This document shows, piece by piece, positions 1 through 8,749 of a DNA stretch of 59,029 nucleotides. The notes beneath the pieces are model-generated. The model was given only the letters and a program-made list of their open reading frames with translations. It was not told the DNA's origin and did no database searches. The DNA comes from Peptacetobacter sp900539645 (GTDB lineage Bacteria; Bacillota; Clostridia; Peptostreptococcales; Peptostreptococcaceae), in NCBI RefSeq assembly GCF_047807365.1, contig NZ_JBLOUI010000009.1, positions 1 to 59,029 on the forward strand. The letters are read 5' to 3'. The translations under genes were made by a program, and so were the position numbers. The number at the start of each line of letters is the position of its first letter. Positions within the stretch are counted from its first letter, which is position 1.

Positions 1-114
1 TTCACTAAAAGAGGATTAATAAGTTGCTTAGATTATTATATGAAATTGAACCGCGGAGTGCCGAACGGCACGCTCCGTGGTGTGAGAGGGGCTACAAGTT
101 AGCCCCTACTTGAT
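1..114 (+). mobile_element. Group II intron, 3' end (domains V and VI), with tail of the intron-encoded protein
   Basis: Bases 51-80 fold as a domain V hairpin: CCGC/GTGG and GGA/TCC outer pairs, a two-base bulge, then GTGCC/GGCAC closed by the loop GAAC. Domain VI follows (GGGGCTA 88-94 with TAGCCCC 100-106) and ends in CTACTTGAT, a typical bacterial group II 3' end. An open frame runs from base 1 to a TAG at 100-102 through domain V and ends NRGVPNGTLRGVRGATS, resembling the tails of LtrA-type reverse transcriptases. The rest of the intron lies outside the window. The exact 3' splice point within 110-114 is not certain. Confidence 0.85.
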
Positions 115-127
115 AATCCTATCTATT

Positions 128-313
128 TTATAAATTGAAGTCGTAAATGAAGAACTTCATATCTGCCATCTGTCCATCAACCTCTACTTTTTCTCTTTTT
201 TCTCCTCTTCTAGTCATACCATTGTGTTCATAGAATCCGAAGTTGCAAGTTGTATCAGTGAATAAGTAGAAATCATTCATACCATCAGATTTCATATATT
301 TATTGAATAGAAG
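128..313 (-). pseudogene. C-terminal fragment of a GNAT-family N-acetyltransferase
   Basis: The minus strand encodes about 60 residues ending in TAA (complement of 128-130), including FYLFTDTTCNFGFYEHNGM and GQMADMKFFIYDF. These match the C-terminal strand-helix region of clostridial GNAT acetyltransferases. The acetyl-CoA binding loop and the whole N-terminal half are missing: homology stops near base 313, where a truncated MerR-type gene begins on the other strand. It is a remnant, not a working gene. The family call rests on memory of these C-terminal motifs. Confidence 0.7.
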
Positions 314-836
314 AAAAGAAGTACTTGAGGATAAATTGCAGAAATTGAGTAAGTGTGATGAGGTAAGAAATAAAAACTATATAAAAGTTGTTGAGTGTGA
401 GGAAGAAAAATTTTTCTACACACCTTTTAAGTTTGAGGACGACGATTTAAAGCAGCTTATATCACATATAAAAGATGTTTGGACTGTTGACGAATACTGC
501 AAAGGAATAGGAAGTTTTGTTTCGGTTGAAAAGATACAAAGAGGAGAATTTGAGGAATATGATGGTTTATTTATAGAAATGTTAGATGATATAGATTCTG
601 ATAATATGATAATAAAGCCAAAGGGAAAATATATTTGTGCGTATCATATGGGAGATTGGGATACTCTACCTAAATTTTATGGTGAAATTGTAAAATACGC
701 AGAAGAAAATAATCTAACACTTGTCGGATATTCTTTTGAGATAGGCATGAATGATTTTGCTATTTCAGATATGAAGGATTATATTACTCAAATTATGATA
801 AGAGTTGAAGAAAATAACATCAATAGTGTAAAATAA
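303..836 (+). pseudogene. MerR-family regulator lacking its DNA-binding domain (GyrI-like effector domain only)
   Basis: The frame starts with a basic coiled-coil segment (NRRKEVLEDKLQKLSK) of the kind that links the two halves of MerR-family regulators. It continues into about 150 residues of GyrI/BmrR-like effector-binding domain (ICAYHMGDWDTLPKFYGEI, then VGYSFEIGMNDF). MerR-type proteins begin with a winged helix-turn-helix of about 70 residues, and this is absent because the frame is cut at about base 303. The TTG at 303 has no ribosome site upstream, so it is probably a remnant. A free-standing effector-domain protein remains possible. The promoter ligand is unknown. Confidence 0.65.
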
Positions 837-919
837 ATTATTGGAATTAAAGAGATGATAAATTCTAAATAAAGGTTAGAATGATAAATTTTATAATATA
901 AAAATAGAGAGGAAAAAAG

Positions 920-2221
920 ATGAATTTACCAGAAAGATTTTTAAATGATGTTAAGGAGCTTTTAGGAGATGAGTTTGAAGATTTTATAAAAAGCTACGAG
1001 CAGAAAAAAACTACTGCTATAAGAGTAAATACAATGAAAATGGAAAAAGATAGATTAAAAGAGCTTTTAGATTGTAATACAGAGGATATTCCATGGGCAG
1101 AAGAAGGGCTTTATTACGATGAAGATGAATACAAACCAGGGAGAAATCCACTTCATGATGCAGGAGCATACTACTTACAGGAGCCTTCTGCAATGAGCGT
1201 TGTACCAAAGGCTGATATACAAGAAGGAGACAGAATTCTTGATATGTGTGCTGCACCTGGAGGAAAATCTACATATATATTATCAAAGTTAAATAATACA
1301 GGGCTTTTAGTATCTAATGAGATAAATGCGACTAGAATAAAGGCACTTGGAGAAAATCTTGAGAGATTTGGAGCAGCCAATGCAATAATAACTAATACAG
1401 ATTCTAAGGGATTGTTAAAAGTATTTGAAGGTTATTTTGATAAAGTTATAATAGATGCACCTTGTTCTGGAGAAGGTATGTTTAGAAAAGATCAGGTTGC
1501 AATCGACGATTGGAGCTATGCAAAGGTAATAGAATGTAGAGATATTCAGCATGAAATAATTAGAGATGGATATAAAATGCTTAAAAATGGAGGAACTTTA
1601 GTCTATTCAACTTGTACTTTTGCAAAGGAAGAGGACGAAGATATAATAGACGGATTTGCAGAAGAATTTGAAAATGCAGAGGTTGTATTAAAGGAAAGAT
1701 TATGGCCACATAAGGTAAAAGGAGAAGGACACTTTGTAGCTAAGATAATAAAACACGACGAAGAGGATTGCAGTGTAAAACCAGCGAAATTCAAAAGATT
1801 GGATAAAGAGCTAAAAGACTTTAGAGATTTTGAAAAAAAATTCTTAAACATAAAACTAGATGGAGACTTCTTTATAAGAGGAGAAAATTTATATCTAATG
1901 CCTAAAGATTCTCCAGATACTAAGAAGATAAAATTATTAAGACAGGGATTACATCTTGGTGAGTTAAAGAAAAATAGATTTGAGCCTTCTCACGCATTAG
2001 CTCACTATCTTAAAAAAGAAGATGTTAAAAACTTTGCTGATTTTAAATTCGACTCAGATGAGATAAAAGCTTATATGAGTGGTGATGTAATTAATACAGG
2101 AGAGTCTAGAGGATGGATAATTGTAGGGGTTGAAGGTGTTTCTCTAGGTTGGGGAAAAGAGTCTGGAGGAGTTATAAAAAATAGATATCCTAAAGGACTT
2201 AGAAGAAAAATTCAACTTTAG
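920..2221 (+). CDS. rsmF: RsmF/NOL1-NOP2-Sun family rRNA cytosine-C5 methyltransferase
   Basis: A SAM-dependent RNA m5C methyltransferase of 433 residues, probably acting on 16S rRNA. The SAM-binding motif DMCAAPGGK is at 108-116. The two cysteines of the family are seen: Cys182 in DAPCSGEGMF and the catalytic nucleophile Cys232 in STCTF. The C-terminal third (about 300-433) carries the PUA-like RNA-binding region found in RsmF-type enzymes rather than the N-terminal NusB domain of RsmB. ATG at 920 follows an AGAGAGGAAAAA ribosome site. It stands alone between the MerR fragment and signal peptidase. The exact target base cannot be read from sequence. Confidence 0.85.
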   Translation: MNLPERFLNDVKELLGDEFEDFIKSYEQKKTTAIRVNTMKMEKDRLKELLDCNTEDIPWAEEGLYYDEDEYKPGRNPLHDAGAYYLQEPSAMSVVPKADIQEGDRILDMCAAPGGKSTYILSKLNNTGLLVSNEINATRIKALGENLERFGAANAIITNTDSKGLLKVFEGYFDKVIIDAPCSGEGMFRKDQVAIDDWSYAKVIECRDIQHEIIRDGYKMLKNGGTLVYSTCTFAKEEDEDIIDGFAEEFENAEVVLKERLWPHKVKGEGHFVAKIIKHDEEDCSVKPAKFKRLDKELKDFRDFEKKFLNIKLDGDFFIRGENLYLMPKDSPDTKKIKLLRQGLHLGELKKNRFEPSHALAHYLKKEDVKNFADFKFDSDEIKAYMSGDVINTGESRGWIIVGVEGVSLGWGKESGGVIKNRYPKGLRRKIQL

Positions 2222-2333
2222 AAAAATGAAAGACGAAATTATAAAAAAGTGATATAGTATAAGTATGTTTTGAAGACAACTGATATTTTCAAAGCGTATT
2301 TATATTTATTTGTTATGATTGGAGATGAAGCTT

Positions 2334-2981
2334 TTGAGTAAAAAAGATAAAAACGAAAATAAAAAAGCAGAAAAAGAGAATAAAGGAGCTTTTTCTGTAG
2401 TAAAAGAATGGGTTGGAATAATAGTAACAGCCCTTATAATAGCAGGTGTAGTAGTTCAGTTTGTTAGACCTACAAGAGTTGATGGAGAATCAATGCTTTC
2501 TACACTTCAGGATAGAGATTATCTAATAGTAAATACTATAAAATATAAAATAGGAGATCCAAAGAGAGGGGATATTATAATATTTGACACAGATATGCCT
2601 ATTGATGGATACTCAGATTTGTCTGTGGAAACAAGAAACCCACTTAGAAGAGCTATGGACTTTATTCTTCACGATGACAGCAGAGGTAAAGACCTTGTAA
2701 AAAGGGTAATAGGTGTTGGTGGAGACCATGTACAGATATCTAACGGAGAAGTTAGAGTAAATGGTGAAGTAATAGATGAGCCTTATTTAGATGAAGGAAT
2801 GTACACAGAAGGAGATGTCGATGTTGTAGTTCCTGAAGGAAAGGTATTCGCAATGGGAGATAATAGAGTAAATAGCTTAGATAGTAGATTCCCAGAAGTT
2901 GGATTAATAGACGAAAAAGATATAATGGGCCATGTTATGCTTAGACTATTCCCAATGTCTAGCTTTGGCTTTGTAGATTAA
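2334..2981 (+). CDS. lepB: Signal peptidase I
   Basis: Membrane-bound serine protease that removes signal peptides from exported proteins. One N-terminal membrane segment (about 26-44, GIIVTALIIAGVVVQFV) anchors it, with the active site outside the cell. The Ser-Lys dyad is visible: Ser53 in GESM and Lys123 in LVKRVIGVGGD, with the MGDNR box near the C terminus. I chose TTG 2334 because GGAG at 2321-2324 sits nine bases upstream; earlier TTG/ATG codons overlap that ribosome site. About 215 residues, normal for a Gram-positive single-span enzyme. The N terminus before the anchor is very rich in Lys and Glu. Confidence 0.9.
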   Translation: MSKKDKNENKKAEKENKGAFSVVKEWVGIIVTALIIAGVVVQFVRPTRVDGESMLSTLQDRDYLIVNTIKYKIGDPKRGDIIIFDTDMPIDGYSDLSVETRNPLRRAMDFILHDDSRGKDLVKRVIGVGGDHVQISNGEVRVNGEVIDEPYLDEGMYTEGDVDVVVPEGKVFAMGDNRVNSLDSRFPEVGLIDEKDIMGHVMLRLFPMSSFGFVD

Positions 2982-2999
2982 TTTTAAGGAATTAGAAAA

Positions 3000-3794
3000 A
3001 TGAGAATAGGTGTAGCTTGTTTATACTATGAAATAGAAAAAACTCTAGAGATTATAGAGCGAAATAGAGATTTTATCAATCATTTAGAAATAGGGATAGA
3101 CACAGTTGCTCAAATTAACAAGGTAGCTCCTTTTATCGACAAGATAGAGGAGCTTGGCTTGTCTATTGGAGTACATTTGGCTATGGAGATAAATACATGT
3201 GAGGAAATAGAGTGTATTAGAATCTCTTGGGCAAAATTCTGTGTTGATATGTGTAGAGGTGTTGAATTTTTAAAACCAGTATATTTAAATTTGCATATGG
3301 GATATGCTATGAAGAATAGATATTTAAATAATAAAAAGAGATATCTAAATAATTCTGTGGATTTCTTTTTTAAACTAGAAGAAAATTTGCAAAGGTTATC
3401 AAGAGTTCCTGTGATAACTGTGGAAAACTCATACAGTTTAAATGGTGGAGATTTGATGAATACAGGGATATCCACAGGAGAATTTGAGTATATTTTTGAA
3501 AATACAAATAAAATAAGGGCAAAAGTTGATATGCCTTACTTTTGCTTTGATACAGGGCACTGTATTTTAAGTGGAGATGACTATTCTACTCTTAAAGAAT
3601 ATACAAAGGTTGTTCATATTAGTGATTGCAGCGGTGAAGTAGACGATCATGTTGAAATTTTCTCCGGTAGACTTACAGGGGAAGAGCTGCAAGCAGCAAT
3701 AGATATGAGTCCAGATTACGCAGTAATAGAGGTTAAATCAGAGTATTTGGAGAATAGTATAACTAGGGTTAAAGAATTTTTTAAAATAATATAA
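3000..3794 (+). CDS. Sugar phosphate isomerase/epimerase-like TIM-barrel protein
   Basis: A 264-residue protein of the xylose-isomerase-like TIM-barrel superfamily, which also holds endonuclease IV. Typical metal-site stretches are in order: HLAME, NLHMGY, VENSY, FDTGH and HISD. These supply the His, Glu and Asp ligands expected for a divalent metal. The substrate is unknown; sugar, inosose and AP-site enzymes share this fold. It follows lepB by 18 bases and precedes the nucleoside kinase closely, so the three may be cotranscribed. Codon use matches the neighbours. Confidence 0.65.
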   Translation: MRIGVACLYYEIEKTLEIIERNRDFINHLEIGIDTVAQINKVAPFIDKIEELGLSIGVHLAMEINTCEEIECIRISWAKFCVDMCRGVEFLKPVYLNLHMGYAMKNRYLNNKKRYLNNSVDFFFKLEENLQRLSRVPVITVENSYSLNGGDLMNTGISTGEFEYIFENTNKIRAKVDMPYFCFDTGHCILSGDDYSTLKEYTKVVHISDCSGEVDDHVEIFSGRLTGEELQAAIDMSPDYAVIEVKSEYLENSITRVKEFFKII

Positions 3795-3834
3795 CAATAA
3801 GTAAGTGTTAAATAAACAATTTGGGAGGTTTGAG

Positions 3835-5496
3835 ATGGGAGTAATAGAAGTTAAAGTTGACGGAAAAATTGAAAAATTTGAAAGAAAAAATAGAGATTAT
3901 TTACTTCTTTCTGAAATAGCAGATGAGTTTAATGAAGCACATGATGGAGTTGTAACTGCAGCGATAAAAGGGAAATCTCTTTGTGATTTATACGAAAAAG
4001 TATACAACGGTGAAGAGGTAGAGCTTTTAGATTTTTATAATGAAGATGGAGCTAGAGTGTACTTTAGAGGTCTTTCTTTTGTATTTATAACAGCTTGCAG
4101 AAAACTTTATGAAAAAATGGAAGTTACAGTAGAGCACTCTTTATCAAATGGTGTCTACTATAGTATGGATATAGGTAGAGAACTTACAGATAAAGATATA
4201 GAAGATATAAAAAATAAAATGAGAAATATAGTAGCTGAAGATTGTCCGATTAAAAAGGTTGTAATGGATAAATTGGATGCTGGACAGATTTTTAGAATAC
4301 TTAGTAGAGAAGATAAAGCAGAACTTATAGAAAATAAGGATGAAGAGAATGCAAAAATATATGTGTGTGAAGGTTATATAGATCATTTTTATGGGATGAT
4401 GCCACCTTCTACAAAATATATGGATGTATTTGATGTAGTTAAATACAAAAAAGGTGTTGTTCTTATGGGGCCATCAGAAGATGATGCACTAGTTCCAGAG
4501 AAGTTTATAGATCAGCCTAAGCTATCAAATATTTACGATGAGTCTGAAGATTGGGCGGCAAAATTAGGTGTAATGAATGTAATAGATTTAAATAGAATAA
4601 TTGAATCTGGAGAGTCAGGAGATGTTATAAGAACTGTTGAAGCACTTCATGAGAAGAAGATTTCTCAGATTGCCGATATGATAAAAGAAAGAAACAGTAG
4701 AGTTATTTTAATAGCAGCTCCTTCATCATCAGGTAAGACAAGTTTTGCACACAGACTTTCTATACAGATGAGGGTTAGTGGAGTAAAATCTAGAGCAATT
4801 TCTTTAGATGATTACTTTATAGAAAGAGAGCATACACCTCGTAAGGCAGATGGTTCTTATGACTATGAATCTATAAATGCTATAGATGTTGAAAAATTCA
4901 ATGAAGACATGAACACGCTTTTAAGTGGTGGAGAAATTGAGATAATAAGATACGATTTTAAAACTGGTAAGAGAGTGTTTACTGGAGAGATGATGTCTAT
5001 TGGAGAAAATGAATCTATAATAATCGAGGGAATACATGGACTAAATCCTAAATTAACTGCTCATATAGATGATAGTAAAAAATTTAGAATATATATAAGT
5101 GCATTAACTCAGATAAATCTTGATTCTCACAACAGAATACCTACAACAGATTTAAGACTTATAAGAAGAATTGTAAGGGACTCTAATTTTAGAGGATATA
5201 GTGCAGAAGATACTATAAAAAGTTGGAAGAATGTAAGAGAGGGAGAAAAAGAGAATATATTCCCTTATCAAGAAGAGGCAGATGCTATGTTTAATTCAGC
5301 GTGTGTATACGAAATTTCAGTATTAAAGAAATATGTAGAGCCACTTTTAAAGGAAGTAGATCCAGAAAGTATAGAATATATTGAGGCAGCAAGAATACTT
5401 AGCTTTATACAATACTTTGCTACGATAGAGGATGTTTCTGATATACCATCAACATCTATTGTCAGAGAATTTATTGGAGGAAGCAAAATAGTTTAA
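3835..5496 (+). CDS. Nucleoside kinase (uridine kinase-like) with N-terminal TGS and ThrRS second-additional-like domains
   Basis: A 553-residue fusion. The N terminus is a TGS-like domain (about 1-65), followed by a region like the second additional domain of threonyl-tRNA synthetase (about 70-230, with GVYYSMDIGRELT). The C-terminal half is a P-loop kinase with Walker A APSSSGKTS (Lys301) and a DDYF motif, like uridine kinase. This three-part layout is a recognised clostridial nucleoside kinase family. ATG 3835 is preferred over the upstream frame because GGGAGG at 3823-3828 is spaced six bases away. The substrate nucleoside is not known. Confidence 0.8.
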   Translation: MGVIEVKVDGKIEKFERKNRDYLLLSEIADEFNEAHDGVVTAAIKGKSLCDLYEKVYNGEEVELLDFYNEDGARVYFRGLSFVFITACRKLYEKMEVTVEHSLSNGVYYSMDIGRELTDKDIEDIKNKMRNIVAEDCPIKKVVMDKLDAGQIFRILSREDKAELIENKDEENAKIYVCEGYIDHFYGMMPPSTKYMDVFDVVKYKKGVVLMGPSEDDALVPEKFIDQPKLSNIYDESEDWAAKLGVMNVIDLNRIIESGESGDVIRTVEALHEKKISQIADMIKERNSRVILIAAPSSSGKTSFAHRLSIQMRVSGVKSRAISLDDYFIEREHTPRKADGSYDYESINAIDVEKFNEDMNTLLSGGEIEIIRYDFKTGKRVFTGEMMSIGENESIIIEGIHGLNPKLTAHIDDSKKFRIYISALTQINLDSHNRIPTTDLRLIRRIVRDSNFRGYSAEDTIKSWKNVREGEKENIFPYQEEADAMFNSACVYEISVLKKYVEPLLKEVDPESIEYIEAARILSFIQYFATIEDVSDIPSTSIVREFIGGSKIV

Positions 5497-5513
5497 TGAC
5501 ATAAAATTTTTTT

Positions 5514-5543
5514 TTGACAATATAAGGATTGGTAATATATAAT
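5514..5543 (+). promoter_or_regulatory. Sigma-A-type promoter of the HTH regulator gene
   Basis: TTGACA at 5514-5519 and TATAAT at 5538-5543 with an 18-base spacer, about 48 bases before the start codon at 5592. Confidence 0.75.
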
Positions 5544-5591
5544 TGAGAGTAGTATGATTTATATTAAAAAATTTTTTTAGGAGAGAAAATT

Positions 5592-6143
5592 ATGAAAGAG
5601 GTAATGGTTTTAAGAGATTTAGAATGTATAAAAGCTGTGGCGCATCCAAAAAGAATAGAAATATTAAACCAGTTCAAAAATTCTCCACTATCTGCTAAAC
5701 AATTGTCAGAAATTTTAGAAGAACCTCATGCAAAAATAAACTACCATATAAAGATGCTTTATAAGGTGGGGATATTAGATTTAGTAGAGGAAAAAATAAA
5801 ATCAGGAATAGTTGAAAAATACTATTATCCAACAGCTAAAAGTATAGAGATAGGGAAGAATGTTTTTAATTTTTCATTAGCAGGAAAAATTGAAGGAGAA
5901 ACTGATGAGTTCTATGTAAATAAGTTTGAAGATGTTAGCGAAGCGTTTTTCAATGCTGCTGAAGCTGGAAAATTAAGTGGATCTAATATAGAAGATTTCC
6001 ACAATGTAGAATTATCAAAAGAAGAAGCTGAAGAAATAAAAGAAACTCTTCGTGCAAAATTAGAGGAAATATCAGCTAGAGAAAACAGAGATGCTGATAG
6101 AGAACGTTACGAAGTAGCTTTTGTTTCTATACCAGAAAAATAG
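5592..6143 (+). CDS. ArsR-like winged-helix transcriptional regulator
   Basis: 183 residues. The N-terminal 85 residues form a winged helix-turn-helix: AHPKRIEILN, then LSAKQLSEILEEPHAKINYHIKML as the helix-turn-helix, then a wing ending in KYYYPTAKSI. The C-terminal part is acidic and helical with no obvious metal-binding cysteine cluster, so it is not a classic metal-sensing ArsR. It has its own promoter (5514-5543) and terminator (6168-6215), hence a single-gene unit. Its target and ligand cannot be inferred. Confidence 0.75.
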   Translation: MKEVMVLRDLECIKAVAHPKRIEILNQFKNSPLSAKQLSEILEEPHAKINYHIKMLYKVGILDLVEEKIKSGIVEKYYYPTAKSIEIGKNVFNFSLAGKIEGETDEFYVNKFEDVSEAFFNAAEAGKLSGSNIEDFHNVELSKEEAEEIKETLRAKLEEISARENRDADRERYEVAFVSIPEK

Positions 6144-6167
6144 AAATTATGATATGTAAGATATAAC

Positions 6168-6215
6168 AAGGGATATCTAGTTAATTTGTGGTTAATTAGA
6201 ATCCCTTATTTTTTT
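6168..6215 (+). terminator. Intrinsic terminator after the HTH regulator
   Basis: Stem AAGGGAT (6168-6174) with ATCCCTT (6201-6207), inner TTAATT/AATTA pairs, followed by a run of T. Confidence 0.8.
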
Positions 6216-6295
6216 GTTTTGGTTATTATATAATTTTTAGGGTATAAGAATGTATATGAAATTACGAAATTTATAATTTATTAGGAGGATTATTT

Positions 6296-7123
6296 ATGTT
6301 TACTATAGGTGCACATGTTTCAATACCAAAAGGTTTTAAAAAGGCAGCTCAGATTTCTGTGGATATAGGAGCAAATACGTTCCAGTTTTTCAGTAGAAAT
6401 CCAAGAGGTGGAAATGCAAAAGAATTTAATGAAAAGGATATGGATGCGTTTCAGAAGATTAGAGAGGAAAATAATTTTGGAAAATTATTAGCACATGCTC
6501 CATATACTATGAATTTAGCAGCTGCAAATGAAGATACTTATGAATTTGCAAAGATGGTTATTAGAGAAGATGTTAAGAGAATGGATTCAATAGGTGTTGA
6601 GTACATTTGTTTCCATCCAGGAAGCCATGTAGGTGGTGGAGTTGAAGAAGGTACTAGAAAGATAATAGAAGGGCTTAATCAGGCTATAACTGGAGATGAG
6701 AATATAACTGTACTTCTTGAAACTATGTCTGGAAAAGGTACTGAGATAGGAAGAAGTTTTGAGGAGATAAGAGCTATAATAGACGGCGTTGAGCATAATG
6801 AAAGAATAGGTGTATGTATGGATACATGTCATATATTCTCTGCTGGATACGATATAGTTAATGATTTAGATGGTGTTTTAGATGAGTTTGATAGAGTGAT
6901 TGGTCTTGATAGATTAAAGACTATACATTTGAATGATAGTATGATGCCTTTTGGAAAGCATAAGGATAGACATGCTGGTATAGGTGAAGGAGAGATTGGG
7001 ATGAAGGCTCTTTTAGAGGTTGTTAATCATCCTAAATTAAGAGATATTCCATTCTTCTTGGAAACTCCTTATGATGATGAGGGACATGGAAGAGAAATTG
7101 CAATGCTAAAAGAAAATAGATAA
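6296..7123 (+). CDS. nfo: Endonuclease IV (AP endonuclease)
   Basis: Zinc-dependent AP endonuclease of base excision repair, 275 residues, the usual family length. Family signatures are in order: IGAHVS near the start, FFSRNPRGG, HAPYTMNLA, CFHPGSHVGGG, LLETMSGKG, CMDTCHIFSAGYD, HLNDSMMPFGKHKDRHAGIG and FFLETP. These give the His, Glu and Asp ligands of the trinuclear zinc site. ATG 6296 is seven bases after AGGAGG. It is monocistronic. A second base-excision gene, nth, is 1.6 kb downstream. Confidence 0.95.
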   Translation: MFTIGAHVSIPKGFKKAAQISVDIGANTFQFFSRNPRGGNAKEFNEKDMDAFQKIREENNFGKLLAHAPYTMNLAAANEDTYEFAKMVIREDVKRMDSIGVEYICFHPGSHVGGGVEEGTRKIIEGLNQAITGDENITVLLETMSGKGTEIGRSFEEIRAIIDGVEHNERIGVCMDTCHIFSAGYDIVNDLDGVLDEFDRVIGLDRLKTIHLNDSMMPFGKHKDRHAGIGEGEIGMKALLEVVNHPKLRDIPFFLETPYDDEGHGREIAMLKENR

Positions 7124-7259
7124 TATAAATAAAGATTAAAACACTAAAAAATTATTACGACATCTTATTGAATTATCTATTTTCTTATATTGAAATTTCT
7201 ACATAAAGAAAAGTTTTTTAGAATAAAATAATTACAATCTAATTGTCAAAAATTATAGC

Positions 7260-7676
7260 TTATTTTTCGTTATCTTTTTTTACTATGTTATATTCTATAG
7301 CATATTCTGATGCGGGGTATAGTTCTATTTCTACTCTAGGGTTTTCTTTGTCTATGAAGTCAAATAGCATTACAGGTTTTAGTTGTTTGTCGTTTTTTAT
7401 TATTCCGCTTTTTTCTAGTCCGTCACAGATGCTTTTTGGATAGTTGTGAAGATCCCCCATTTTTTTGTTTGGGAAGTATAGTTTCATGACTGTTATTAGG
7501 TTTTCTTCTATTTGTTCACCTTGATATTGTTGGTTTACGTATCCTGCAATCATGTTTTCGTAAGCTAGATATTTTGAATATTTACCTTTTGCTGGCATCC
7601 AAGCCTGTCCATTTACGTTATGTAGTTTGAAATTAGACTTACTTATTGGTCTACCAGGTATTACCAGTTTTATCAT
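7260..7676 (-). CDS. RusA-family Holliday-junction resolvase-like endonuclease
   Basis: 138 residues matching the RusA fold: N-terminal VIPGRPISK, then the acidic signature GDLHNYPKSICDGLEKSG with Asp75, Asn78, Lys81 and Asp85, and KNDKQ with Asp96. RusA-type enzymes cut Holliday junctions as dimers and are usually carried by prophages. No other phage genes are seen nearby, so this is an orphan copy, either a phage remnant or a domesticated gene. The minus-strand start has an AGGTGG ribosome site eight bases upstream. The catalytic acidic positions look intact, so it may still be active. Confidence 0.75.
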   Translation of the reverse strand: MIKLVIPGRPISKSNFKLHNVNGQAWMPAKGKYSKYLAYENMIAGYVNQQYQGEQIEENLITVMKLYFPNKKMGDLHNYPKSICDGLEKSGIIKNDKQLKPVMLFDFIDKENPRVEIELYPASEYAIEYNIVKKDNEK

Positions 7677-7786
7677 AATTTACCACCTTTTTTTAATTTG
7701 TGTTATCATATTAATAATAACATTATACTTTTTTAGTGATGTTAAATCAAATTGAATGTTTCTGAAGTAAAAAGGAGGAGGCATTT

Positions 7787-8749
7787 TTGTTAATTAAGGA
7801 TGATTTTGAAGGTAGAGAGTTAAAATCAAGAAACGAGATTGTAAAGTCAATTTTTTTAGAGTATGGAGTGGATTATTGTGGAATTGCTCCAGTAAAATTT
7901 GGAAATGAGATTAGAGATATTTTGCAGAAGAGAGCAGATGAGAATCATCTTAGCGGTATGGAAGAGAGTGATATAGATAAAAGGCTTGATGCTACTTTGA
8001 TAATGGAGGATGCAAAGTCGATAATAGTTGCAGCTTTTCCTTATTACTGTGGGGATGTAAATGACTCTAATATTTCTTGTTATTGTAGAGGATACGATTA
8101 TCATTTAGTAATTAGGGGTATAATGAACAGTATCTGTGAAAAAATACAGGAAAAATTTTCGAATGGGGAAAATGATACACAGGAAAATTCTATAAAAACA
8201 GAGATATTTGTAGATAATGGTCCGCTTGTTGACAGGTATTTGGCCTATATTTCAGGGATAGGATTTTGGGGGATGAATGGTAGTATAATAACTGATAAAT
8301 ATGGATCATATGTATTTATTGGTTATATTGTTACAAACTTAGATATAGAAAAAGATGTTCCTTTGGAAAAGACCTGCTTAAAATGCGGAAAATGTATAAA
8401 GAGCTGTCCAGGAAATGCACTTCTTGAAGGCTATGATATGGATGCTAAAAAATGTATTTCTTATATAACCCAAAAGAAAGGCGAGCTTAGTGACGATGAA
8501 AAGAATATAATCAAGGAAAATAAAATTATTTTTGGATGTGATATGTGTCAAAAGGTATGTCCTCATAATAAGAATATTGAAATGACAAATATTGAAGAAT
8601 TTAAAAATGATTTAATTGAAAAGCTTGATTTAGAGGAGATAAATCGGATATCAAATAAAGAATTTAAAAGAAGATATTATAATAGAGCATTTTCTTGGAG
8701 AGGAAAGGGAATTATAAAGAGAAATCTTGAGATATTGGAGGAAGATTAA
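7787..8749 (+). CDS. queG: Epoxyqueuosine reductase-like iron-sulfur protein (QueG family)
   Basis: 320 residues. QueG reduces epoxyqueuosine to queuosine in tRNA with a corrinoid and two [4Fe-4S] clusters. The family core is seen: YDYHLVIRGIM, FVDNGPLVDRYLAYISGIGFWG, then two ferredoxin-like cysteine sets, Cys197/200/203/207 (CLKCGKCIKSCP) and Cys251/254/258 (CDMCQKVCPHN). It lacks the C-terminal extension of longer QueG proteins. TTG 7787 follows AAAGGAGGAG. Its stop overlaps the nth start (TAATG), so the two are coupled. A related corrinoid iron-sulfur reductase is the main alternative. Confidence 0.75.
   Translation: MLIKDDFEGRELKSRNEIVKSIFLEYGVDYCGIAPVKFGNEIRDILQKRADENHLSGMEESDIDKRLDATLIMEDAKSIIVAAFPYYCGDVNDSNISCYCRGYDYHLVIRGIMNSICEKIQEKFSNGENDTQENSIKTEIFVDNGPLVDRYLAYISGIGFWGMNGSIITDKYGSYVFIGYIVTNLDIEKDVPLEKTCLKCGKCIKSCPGNALLEGYDMDAKKCISYITQKKGELSDDEKNIIKENKIIFGCDMCQKVCPHNKNIEMTNIEEFKNDLIEKLDLEEINRISNKEFKRRYYNRAFSWRGKGIIKRNLEILEED

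Noticed and set aside
7243..7443. 66-codon plus-strand ORF across the RusA-like gene
   Set aside because: Antisense to the RusA frame, which has the family motif and a ribosome site; this one has neither.
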